Of a DNA stretch of 6,420 nucleotides, positions 1 through 5,565 are shown one piece after another. Source of the stretch: Nitrososphaerota archaeon (GTDB lineage: Archaea > Thermoproteota > Bathyarchaeia > Bathyarchaeales > Bathycorpusculaceae); assembly GCA_031282985.1 (NCBI GenBank), contig JAITCR010000056.1, positions 1-6,420 on the forward strand, read 5' to 3'. How positions within the stretch are numbered: position 1 is the stretch's first letter; each line of letters opens with the position of its first letter. The notes beneath the pieces were generated by a model that did not search any database, was not told where the DNA came from, and saw only the letters and a list, made by a program, of their open reading frames with translations. The position numbers and the translations under genes were made by a program.

Positions 1-6
1 CCTTCT

Positions 7-31
7 TTTTGAAGGGCAGCGACCTTCAAAA
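7..31 (+). repeat. Hairpin near the left end of the IS91-like element
   Basis: A perfect 9-bp inverted repeat, TTTTGAAGG at 7-15 and CCTTCAAAA at 23-31, encloses a 7-base loop. A competing shorter hairpin uses CCTTC at 1-5 with GAAGG at 11-15 around a T5 loop, so GAAGG can pair either way. It could be a terIS-type end or a structure near the transposase ribosome binding site. It overlaps the region where the transposase reading frame seems to begin, so its role is not settled. Confidence 0.4.
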
Positions 32-1136
32 TCACCATCAAAAACATTCTGTCGCTCACACAAAACTGGGAGCAGCTCAAAATTATGAACCCAAATTTCT
101 CACAGTACAAAATCGACGAAGTAGAAAAGATGCTTCACTGTCGAGACCCAAAATACGGCTTTTTAACCTACAAATGCTCTGAATGTAGTACCACCAAAAC
201 TATTCCATTGGCGTGTAAGAGTCGCATTTGCCCTCAATGTGGTAAAAAACATGCTGATCAATGGCTGATGAGTTGGTTGGCAGGCTTTTTGCGGTGTCTC
301 ATCGGCATATGGTGTTTACTATGCCTGAAGAGTTCCGTGCAGTGTTTGAGGCGGATCAAAGCCTGTTTAAGGTACTCATGGACGCAGTTAGCAATACCCT
401 GCAGCAGATGATCAAGGATAAGCATGGGCTGTTCCGGGGGTTGTTTGTGTGTTGCATCCTTATGGGAAGGAGTTGAATTTGAATCCGTATGTGCATGTTT
501 TACTTGCTGAGGGTGGTTTGACGAAGGGTGGTGAGTGGGTTTCTGTTTCCTTTTTAGAGTATGGTGTTTTGAGGCGTATTTGGCAGTATCAGCTTTTGAC
601 GATGGTTAAGCGTGTGTTGCCTATGTCTTTGGAGAACAGTCATTTGATTGATCGGTTGTTTAGGGAGCATTGGGAGGGGTTTTATGTTTATGCTAAACGG
701 CGGGTGTCTAAGCCCAGACAAATTGCTGGTTATATTGGGCGTTATTTGAGGCATCCGGCTATTGCGGAGTCTTTGTATTTCTGATTTTAATGTGGAGACG
801 AATATGGTGACTTACTGGTATATGGATGAGAATAAGGTTAAGTAGTTTGTGACGCTTCATGCGTTTTTGTTTATTGATCGTTTGGTTAGGCTTATTGCGG
901 ATAAGAATTTGAAGCTTATTTGGTATTATGGTTTGTATTCCAGGAGTACAACTGGTAAGCTTCAGAAAGTGCTCACTGTGCTTAGTTGTGAAAAGGTGCC
1001 TGTTAAGTCAAAGAGGGAGGTTGTTTTGTGTTCTAATTGTGGTTATGTTATGGATCTTGTGGGTGTAACTAGGCCTGATGAAGGGGGTGGTTTGGTTTAT
1101 GTTGAAGGGGATACTGATGATTATGCAAATTGGTAG
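13..1136 (+). pseudogene. IS91-family transposase, inactivated by frameshifts and a stop
   Basis: A single transposase can be followed across three frames. The N-terminal zinc-binding domain is read from about 25 to 262, with CSEC and CKSRICPQCGKKH at about 175-255. The first ATG is at 85, but homologous-looking residues (ITIKNIL) precede it, so the original start lay further upstream. Removal of one G at about 263 shifts reading to the segment containing SHRHMVFTMP. Loss of one C at about 434 shifts to VLHPYGKELNLNPYVHVLL. An extra T at about 773 shifts to ISDFNVETNMVTYWYMD. TAG at 843-845 then interrupts before the C-terminal part with LIWYYGLYSR and a CSNCG knuckle, ending at TAG 1134-1136. 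The Y2 tyrosines survive as YIGRY (731-745). The HUH motif reads Y-V-H (488-496) instead of H-V-H. This combination of zinc finger, HUH, Y2 and the RYYGLYSR-like box is typical of IS91/IS801 transposases. It is clearly non-functional. Confidence 0.85.
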
Positions 1137-1150
1137 TGTCTAGTTAATTC

Positions 1151-1170
1151 GCGCCGAAGGCGCTTTGTTC
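1151..1170 (+). repeat. Putative oriIS end of the IS91 element: hairpin plus GTTC
   Basis: GCGCC (1151-1155), loop GAA, and GGCGC (1159-1163) form a perfect GC-only hairpin 14 bases after the transposase stop. TTT and then GTTC (1167-1170) follow. GTTC is one of the two tetranucleotides IS91 uses as target, found abutting the oriIS end. The stop of the upstream frame and the start of an unrelated CxxC reading frame both fall here, which supports an element/host junction. The exact cut position is inferred. A simple transcription terminator is the alternative reading. Confidence 0.5.
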
Positions 1171-1231
1171 TAAGTGTTCTGAATTTTTACCTAAAGATTA
1201 TTTTTATCGTAAAAGAAGTTTTGTGATCGCA
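1166..1231 (+). pseudogene. Remnant of an interrupted gene with a CxxC knuckle
   Basis: Starting exactly at the presumed IS junction, one frame reads CSKCSEFLPKDYFYRKRSF, runs on for about ten further residues (VIAFNFRWFE) and hits a TAG at 1229-1231. The spacing Cys-x2-Cys followed by P-x-D-x-FY resembles the opening knuckle of many HNH-type and other zinc-finger proteins (CSKCGE..KPL..FY). There is no start codon and no room for the rest of the protein before the convergent PHP gene at 1233. I read it as a leftover piece of the gene into which the IS inserted. It is short, so chance cannot be excluded. Confidence 0.3.
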
Positions 1232-1232
1232 T

Positions 1233-1838
1233 TTAATTTCCGTTGGTTTGAGTAGTAGTGGTTATTAGTCCTTTTTTTATGGCGTGCAGTATGTTGTCTA
1301 TGTTAAGGTCTGCTTGGATTTGATTGCAGACAGTGAAGAGTTCTGATGTTTGGTGTGCGTCACTTCCAGCGGTGCCTGGCAGTTTTTCTTCTTTAGCCAT
1401 TTGTTTAGCTTGCTGGTTTGCTGCGGTGCTAGAGCCGCCGTTTAGTACTTCTATTGCGTCTATTTTTATTGTTCTTGCAATATCGCCCATGCCATAAAGT
1501 CTGTATGGATGTGCTACAATGGATACTGCGTTTATTGATCTTGCGTAATCAGCTACTTCTTGTGGACTCCATGGTTTAGGTGGTAGTTCTTCTGTGCCTA
1601 AAATTAGCAGGTCTCCAGCAGTGGTGCTAATTTCTACCCCTGGGATAATTAAAATGTCGGGGTAAGCAGACGCTAAGGCCATGGTTGCTTTGACTGCTCT
1701 AACTGAGTCATGGTCTGTTACAGCGGCAACTTTGATGTAATTGTGTGCTAAAAGCCTGTCTACAAGGGTTTTAGGCTGAATTAAACTATCGGATGAGTAA
1801 ACTGTGTGAATATGAAGATCAGCGTATACAGTAGACAT
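1233..1838 (-). CDS. PHP-domain metal-dependent phosphoesterase
   Basis: The 201-residue protein has all the PHP-fold metal motifs: DLHIHTVYSSDS (residues 7-18), TDHDS (41-45), GVE (67-69), AHPYR (109-113) and AGSDAH (157-162). PHP proteins of this short type bind a di- or trinuclear metal centre and hydrolyse phosphoesters, for example nucleoside phosphates or short nucleotides. The actual substrate here cannot be read from sequence. The start was set at ATG 1836-1838 because AGGAG lies 8 bases before it and the conserved HxH motif begins 9 residues in. An in-frame ATG at 1895 would add 19 unconserved residues and has no such signal. It lies 95 bases downstream of tgtA on the same strand, so co-transcription is possible. 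TATA-like stretches at about 1903-1913 and 1861-1867 could give it its own promoter. No signal peptide or membrane segment is present, so it should be cytosolic. Confidence 0.9.
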   Translation of the reverse strand: MSTVYADLHIHTVYSSDSLIQPKTLVDRLLAHNYIKVAAVTDHDSVRAVKATMALASAYPDILIIPGVEISTTAGDLLILGTEELPPKPWSPQEVADYARSINAVSIVAHPYRLYGMGDIARTIKIDAIEVLNGGSSTAANQQAKQMAKEEKLPGTAGSDAHQTSELFTVCNQIQADLNIDNILHAIKKGLITTTTQTNGN

Positions 1839-1844
1839 GTCCTT

Positions 1845-1850
1845 TTCTCC
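1845..1850 (-). promoter_or_regulatory. Shine-Dalgarno site deciding the PHP gene start
   Basis: On the minus strand TAGGAGAAAAGGACATG places AGGAG 8 bases before ATG 1836-1838. This favours the 201-residue product over the 220-residue reading from 1895. Confidence 0.7.
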
Positions 1851-1902
1851 TATAGTTTGCTTATATTGTTTGCACACTAAAAAAGATGCAGCCATGAATA
1901 AC

Positions 1903-1913
1903 CATTTAAAATG
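1903..1913 (-). promoter_or_regulatory. Possible TATA box for the PHP gene
   Basis: Minus-strand CATTTTAAATG, just after the tgtA stop, resembles an archaeal TATA box. Initiation about 26 bases downstream would be near 1882, after the longer ATG at 1895 and about 44 bases before the chosen start. This is inferred from composition and spacing only. A second AT-rich stretch (AATATAA, 1861-1867) lies closer to the gene. Confidence 0.3.
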
Positions 1914-1933
1914 AAGATAAGCGGTGTAAAGGG

Positions 1934-3562
1934 TTAGTTGCTTAACTGTTTTAGCAGTGCCGTTTTAAGGTTGTTTATGAGTTGCTTGTCGCTGCTGTCT
2001 TTGTTTGCTTCAATAGCATCAAATGTTATGCCTTTTTCTTTACATGCGTTTTGAACTGCCTTTTCAATGTGGTTATCCCAGAGTTTAGAACTATTTAGCA
2101 TTGTTACACTGCTGTAGGGCATTTGTTTAATGTATGCGACTGTTTGTTCTGCAACGTATTCAATAGTTTCTCTGTCAAGAGGTAGTGCAGTTTCATGTTG
2201 AGAAAGTGGGTAAACTTCATCAAGTTCTAAGGGTACAACACCAAATGGTGCACAGAAAACCGCAATATGTACTTTATCTGCAAGTTCTGGACCTATTATT
2301 CGCAGTAATTGGCGGATTTTTTTCATTTCAGGTGCTTTATGGAACGGTTTGTTTCTTGTCTGTGGTAATAACAGCAAGGTCTTAGCATTTGTGGGTGGTG
2401 TGTAACGATTTAGTAGACGATTTTTGTATTGAGCAATTTCTGGCCTTGCTAGGCCTTCATGATCAAAATAGAAAAATCCGCTACTCTTGATGCTTGGGCT
2501 AAAAGTTTCAAAGAAATCTTTATGATTTTTCACTCTTTTTAACGCTGAAAGTAACGCTGGGTGAGCGTGAACACGCATCTCTGTAAGTTCCCAAAGCCGA
2601 CCGTCACGAATCGCCTGTTTAATACGCCTAAGCTCAGCCATGCAAACCCACAGGTTATGTTCTGCAAGGAAAACTTCGCGTTCTTTTGCAGACTTTGCCA
2701 TGAGCGATTTAGGTGTTTCAGTGACACATCTGGGACAAGTACATGGGAAATAATCCATTTCTTGAATTCGCCAGGTACCGTTTTCAGTCATGTATCTGCC
2801 TTCACGAGCATAAAGGGCATATGCTGCTGAATCAAATAAGTCACAGCCTAATGCAACAGCTATGGCAAACATTGAGGGATGACCTGCGCCAAATAGGTGT
2901 AGTGGGCGCTCTAGGGGTATGCCTTTTTTAGCTGTTAGAATCATTTCTGCAAGTACGTCATAGCGATAGTTTTCCATAACTTCTGTAGGACTGCCTAATG
3001 CATGTATGTTAAAGGGTAAATTGCCCATTTCTTTGGCGCTGGCTGCGACTAGGTCTAGGTGTTTTCCGCCTTGTACTGGGCCGACCCATAGTATGTCTTC
3101 TCGTGTTTTTAGGTTAAAGAATTCTTTGGCTCGTTTGTGTGTTTCGGCGACGGTGAGGGTTGCTTGTTTTTTTGTTACTTTCCATCCGGTGGGTATGTCA
3201 AGTATGGTGGCTATGTCTGTTCCTATGTTTTCTTCGTAGGTGACTATTTCTTTTTGGTTGTATTCTACATCGCCGTAAACTAGTATTTGGTAAGCTCCTG
3301 AGTCTGTCATGGTTGTGCCGTTGTATTTGAGAAATTTGTGTAGGCCTTCTTCTATTGGTTTGTTTTGGTATCTTTTTTTGAGTATGTAGGCGTTTGTTAT
3401 TATGGCTTCAAAACCGAAAGTGTCTTTTAGTTTTTGTGGTGGTATGGGTTGTACTGCGGGGTTTATGACGGGGAATAGTAGAGGTGTTTCTATGGTGCCG
3501 CTTTTAGTTTTTAGTTTGCCTATTCTGCCTAGTAAATCTTTTTCTTTAATTTCGAAACTCAA
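1934..3562 (-). CDS. tgtA: Archaeal tRNA-guanine(15) transglycosylase, archaeosine pathway
   Basis: The enzyme exchanges guanine-15 in the tRNA D-loop for preQ0, the first tRNA-level step to archaeosine. The TGT barrel spans about residues 1-340. TDSGAYQ contains the acid/base Asp87, GPVQGG is at 161-166, HALGSP at 187-192, and GCDLFDSAAYALYAR holds the likely nucleophile Asp244. The zinc site is C274-x-C276-x2-C279 with H302. Residues from about 360 to 542 resemble the C-terminal region shared by archaeal TGT and ArcS proteins (LLLLPQTRNKPFHK, APFGVVPLELDEVYPLSQHE). I see no obvious PUA domain at the end, and at 542 residues the protein is shorter than the roughly 580-residue euryarchaeal enzymes. 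The start is TTG 3560-3562: an in-frame TAA sits two codons upstream, and the family N-terminus FEIKEKDLLGRIGKLKT begins at once. AGG lies 8 bases before it. The PHP gene follows 95 bases downstream. Confidence 0.95.
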   Translation of the reverse strand: MSFEIKEKDLLGRIGKLKTKSGTIETPLLFPVINPAVQPIPPQKLKDTFGFEAIITNAYILKKRYQNKPIEEGLHKFLKYNGTTMTDSGAYQILVYGDVEYNQKEIVTYEENIGTDIATILDIPTGWKVTKKQATLTVAETHKRAKEFFNLKTREDILWVGPVQGGKHLDLVAASAKEMGNLPFNIHALGSPTEVMENYRYDVLAEMILTAKKGIPLERPLHLFGAGHPSMFAIAVALGCDLFDSAAYALYAREGRYMTENGTWRIQEMDYFPCTCPRCVTETPKSLMAKSAKEREVFLAEHNLWVCMAELRRIKQAIRDGRLWELTEMRVHAHPALLSALKRVKNHKDFFETFSPSIKSSGFFYFDHEGLARPEIAQYKNRLLNRYTPPTNAKTLLLLPQTRNKPFHKAPEMKKIRQLLRIIGPELADKVHIAVFCAPFGVVPLELDEVYPLSQHETALPLDRETIEYVAEQTVAYIKQMPYSSVTMLNSSKLWDNHIEKAVQNACKEKGITFDAIEANKDSSDKQLINNLKTALLKQLSN

Positions 3563-3594
3563 AGATTAAACCTATCAACACATTCTGTAGGTTG

Positions 3595-3604
3595 TTATTA
3601 AAAA
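3595..3604 (-). promoter_or_regulatory. TATA-like box of tgtA
   Basis: Minus-strand TTTTTAATAA is centred 38 bases before the TTG start. An initiation site about 26 bases further would give a leader near 12 bases that still contains GATAGG (3571-3576), the weak Shine-Dalgarno site. Inferred from spacing. Confidence 0.4.
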
Positions 3605-3785
3605 CATTGCTTGTTTGTGTTTGTGTTTATGGGTGTGTTGTTTTTTGTTGTTTGTTTTTTCTTTAATTGTTTATTGTAATGCGTTTTAATGATGCTCGAT
3701 GAGTGGCAATAGTGTTGTTTGTTGATTGATTAAGATAAATGTGTGTAATTGTGGCTAAATAATCATCAATAATGTGTGATAAGCG

Positions 3786-3802
3786 TAAATACACTTAAAT
3801 AC
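3786..3802 (+). promoter_or_regulatory. TATA-like box and 10-bp-spaced repeat before the nfeD-like gene
   Basis: TAAATAC occurs at 3786-3792 and again at 3796-3802, one helical turn apart. The second copy sits in CTTAAATAC, centred about 36 bases before ATG 3835, which fits an archaeal TATA box with a leader of about 10 bases. TTAGGC at 3822-3827 puts AGG 8 bases before the ATG. The tandem copy could be a second box or a regulator site. Confidence 0.45.
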
Positions 3803-3834
3803 ATGGCGATGTCTGTAGATCTTAGGCAATACCT

Positions 3835-4305
3835 ATGAAAGTCATACTTACCGTAAAAGCTGATGAACTTAAACTAGCCCAAATGCTTTCAAAATTTGGC
3901 GAAAAATACCCTCGCATGACATACAAACTTAACAGACGACCAAAAGATTACCAACTAGAAGTAGACCTAAACAGCGAGGACTTAGGCGAATTCATCCGAC
4001 GCTTAAACCACCTAAAAGATGCCACATACAACATTGAAGAAATGCGCGGCGGCGGCTTACTAGATAAAGTAAACGTTAGCTTACTGCGTACTAACTCTGA
4101 TGCTCTAGTTGGAAAAGAAGCCTTTGCTACAACGGATATTAACTCCTCAGATGGCGGCGTAGTAAAGTTAGGCGGAGAGCTTTGGATTGCTAAACCTGTA
4201 GATGACTGTGTTGCAATTAAAGACGGTTCAAAGGTACGTGTGATTCGTGTGGAAGGAGTTAGCCTTATAGTAGATGGAGTAACTGAAGAAGAATGTCCGA
4301 ATTAG
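3835..4305 (+). CDS. Soluble NfeD-like OB-fold protein with a novel N-terminal domain
   Basis: Residues 91-150 (LVGKEAFATTDINSSDGGVV, then GELW and a KVRVIRVEG strand) match the C-terminal OB-fold of NfeD proteins. These pair with SPFH proteins in membrane-domain assemblies. NfeD proteins normally carry several membrane segments before the OB-fold. This 156-residue protein has none. Residues 1-70 instead have a pattern I read as beta-alpha-beta-beta-alpha-beta: MKVILTVKA, a helix to about 25, strands around 27-33 and 39-45, a helix at 47-62, and a strand at 64-70. That order would suit a small ferredoxin-like or ACT-like fold. The link RGGGLLDK (71-78) joins the two halves. The gene leads a tight operon and its last 13 bases overlap the SPFH gene start, which supports a joint function. 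The OB-fold call is fairly safe. The N-terminal fold is my prediction. Confidence 0.85.
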   Translation: MKVILTVKADELKLAQMLSKFGEKYPRMTYKLNRRPKDYQLEVDLNSEDLGEFIRRLNHLKDATYNIEEMRGGGLLDKVNVSLLRTNSDALVGKEAFATTDINSSDGGVVKLGGELWIAKPVDDCVAIKDGSKVRVIRVEGVSLIVDGVTEEECPN

Positions 4306-5234
4306 GAATTATAATACTAATAATTATAGCAATAGCCCTTGCAGTTATACTTGCCATAGCTAAAATGTCTCTTAAAAAAGTCAATCAATACGAAAAAGGC
4401 TTAGTAGAACGCTTCAATGCATACGAAAAAACCGTTGAACCTGGCTTACGCGTAATTGTACCCTTCGTCGAAAAACTATACCGAGTCAACATGCGTGAAC
4501 AAATAATCGACGTACCACCCCAAGCTATCATTACAGAAGACAACGTTGTCGTTACAATAGACGCAGTAATATACTACCAAGTCATAGACGCAAGACGCGC
4601 CCTCTATGAAATTGAAGACTTTGAATTAGCTATAGTAAAACTTGCCCAAACAACCCTACGTAACATAGTAGGCGAAATGAGCCTAGATGTAACACTGACC
4701 TCGAGAGAAAAAATCAACATAGACCTACGAAAAGTCCTAGACCAAGCAACCGACAAATGGGGCACAAAAGTCAACCGCATTGAACTACAAAGAATAGACC
4801 CACCACAAGACATCCAAACAGCCATGCACAAACAAAAAACAGCCGAACAAGAAAGACGCCAGCTCCGCTTACTCGCCACAGGACGAAAAGAAGCCGCAGA
4901 ACAAGAAAAACAAGCAGCTATACTAAAAGCACAAGGAGAAAAACAATCTTCCATACTAAGCGCAGAAGGAGAAGCACGATCCGTAGAACTAATAGCCGAC
5001 GCCCAAGCAAAAGCCATAAAACTAGTCTCAGAATCTGCAAACCAACACTTCCGTGAAAACGCCCAGCTCAACAAACGGCTCGACGTAATTCGCGACACAT
5101 TCTCACAACAAACCAAGGTCATCGTTCCATCAAACGCAGACGTCCTAAATGTACTAGGACTAGAAGGAGCATCAGTACTTCCAGTAAAAACAACCACCGC
5201 AACAGCCCAAAAACAATCCGACAATAAAGAATAA
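4293..5234 (+). CDS. Stomatin-like SPFH/band 7 membrane protein
   Basis: The 313-residue protein starts with one membrane helix (residues 5-24, GIIILIIIAIALAVILAIAK) and has a classic stomatin core. Recognisable blocks are VPPQAIITEDNVVVTIDAVI, YYQVIDARRALYEIEDFELA, KLAQTTLRNIVGEMSLD, REKINIDLRKVLDQATDKWG and KVNRIELQRIDPPQDIQTAM. A long charged Ala/Glu/Lys/Gln-rich coiled coil of about residues 180-250 follows. The C-terminal NADVLNVLGLEG resembles the end of bacterial and archaeal stomatins, and the last 20 residues are polar. Family members oligomerise into membrane-attached rings or cages that organise membrane patches and proteases. The gene overlaps the NfeD-like gene by 13 bases and is followed 19 bases later by a small membrane protein gene, so all three are probably co-translated. 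Codons in the second half end mostly in A or C, making the plus strand A/C-rich there. Confidence 0.95.
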   Translation: MSELGIIILIIIAIALAVILAIAKMSLKKVNQYEKGLVERFNAYEKTVEPGLRVIVPFVEKLYRVNMREQIIDVPPQAIITEDNVVVTIDAVIYYQVIDARRALYEIEDFELAIVKLAQTTLRNIVGEMSLDVTLTSREKINIDLRKVLDQATDKWGTKVNRIELQRIDPPQDIQTAMHKQKTAEQERRQLRLLATGRKEAAEQEKQAAILKAQGEKQSSILSAEGEARSVELIADAQAKAIKLVSESANQHFRENAQLNKRLDVIRDTFSQQTKVIVPSNADVLNVLGLEGASVLPVKTTTATAQKQSDNKE

Positions 5235-5253
5235 AAAGTGAGGATTGTAACAT

Positions 5254-5565
5254 TTGGCAACAATTCCCCTTCTTTCACCTCCAATAATTATCATCATAAT
5301 AATTGCAATAGCACTTCTTGTCCGAATAATAGGATCATCAAAACAGGAATTAAAATTCAAACAATACCCCAACGGCCCTGCATACCCACGCTATATGCCA
5401 CAATTCAGTTCACAAATGGAACTTGACATGCGCCTACCATACAGACGATTCAAAAAACTATACCCAAACAACAACATAACCTATGAAGAATACAAAAAAA
5501 TACAAGCACAATCAGCATTCAAACGCTCACTAAGCTCGCAACAAAACCATCGAATGGTACGATAA
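5254..5565 (+). CDS. Small single-pass membrane protein, third gene of the NfeD/SPFH operon
   Basis: I do not recognise this 103-residue protein. The TTG start at 5254-5256 is preceded by GTGAGG (5238-5243), leaving 10 bases between AGG and TTG, and the gene follows the SPFH stop by only 19 bases. Residues 9-27 (PPIIIIIIIAIALLVRIIG) form one hydrophobic helix. A basic, Tyr/Pro-rich region follows, ending in the block PYRRFKKLYPNNNITYEEYK (residues 62-81) and a Ser/Gln/Arg tail. By the positive-inside rule the bulk should be cytosolic. Its membrane helix closely resembles that of the SPFH protein just upstream, at both protein and DNA level. A/C-rich codon use matches the end of the SPFH gene, which supports real coding. 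By position it is a candidate accessory subunit of the NfeD/SPFH assembly. An overlapping frame from GTG 5238 gives no plausible protein. Confidence 0.75.
   Translation: MATIPLLSPPIIIIIIIAIALLVRIIGSSKQELKFKQYPNGPAYPRYMPQFSSQMELDMRLPYRRFKKLYPNNNITYEEYKKIQAQSAFKRSLSSQQNHRMVR

Larger units (their letters stand above)
7..1166 (+). mobile_element. Degenerate IS91-family insertion sequence
   Basis: The element is defined by a broken IS91-type transposase and two terminal hairpins. At the left, 7-15 pairs with 23-31 (TTTTGAAGG / CCTTCAAAA, 7-base loop). At the right, 1151-1155 pairs with 1159-1163 (GCGCC / GGCGC, loop GAA), and the tetranucleotide GTTC follows at 1167-1170. IS91 elements move by rolling-circle replication, carry subterminal hairpins rather than terminal inverted repeats, make no target duplication, and insert with the ori end next to GTTC or CTTG. 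The right end matches this well. The left boundary is uncertain and may lie outside the window. With its transposase dead, the copy could move only in trans. Confidence 0.6.
3563..3834. promoter_or_regulatory. Divergent promoter region between tgtA and the nfeD-like operon
   Basis: This 272-base gap is very AT-rich and lacks a credible gene. It holds an outward TATA-like box at each end and, at 3608-3676, a tract made almost only of G and T on the plus strand (runs such as TGTTTGTGTTTGTG). The two start sites share a layout: TATA centre about 36-38 bases upstream and AGG 8 bases before the start codon. I looked for C/D-box sRNA motifs and tRNA loops and did not find convincing ones. Whether the G/T tract is regulatory or only biased sequence cannot be told. 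Confidence 0.5.

Noticed and set aside
261..476. Separate small protein starting MADELVGRLFAV
   Set aside because: It continues the transposase after a 1-base deletion, and its start Met arises only from the shifted frame.
1839..1895. Longer start for the PHP protein at ATG 1895
   Set aside because: The extra 19 residues are unlike the family, and a good AGGAG sits before ATG 1838.
2539..3239. Several open frames of 62-89 residues inside tgtA on both strands
   Set aside because: All overlap the conserved TGT coding sequence and show no motifs or ribosome binding sites.
3680..3780. Possible C/D-box sRNA (ATGATGC and CGATGAG motifs)
   Set aside because: No matching D or D' CTGA boxes at proper spacing were found, and the C box is imperfect.
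3563..3834. Replication origin at the skew switch
   Set aside because: There is no repeated origin-recognition-box-like motif and no Cdc6/Orc gene nearby. The plus-strand switch from G>C to C>G is the wrong direction for an origin and follows gene orientation.
4604..5284. A 226-residue minus-strand open frame
   Set aside because: It lies antisense over the clearly real SPFH gene, and its Ser/Cys/Phe-rich product has no domain logic. The A/C-rich sense strand suppresses antisense stops.
5238..5426. GTG-started 62-residue frame overlapping the small membrane protein gene
   Set aside because: It gives an Asn/His-rich product with no membrane helix, and its start is the Shine-Dalgarno sequence of the 5254 gene.
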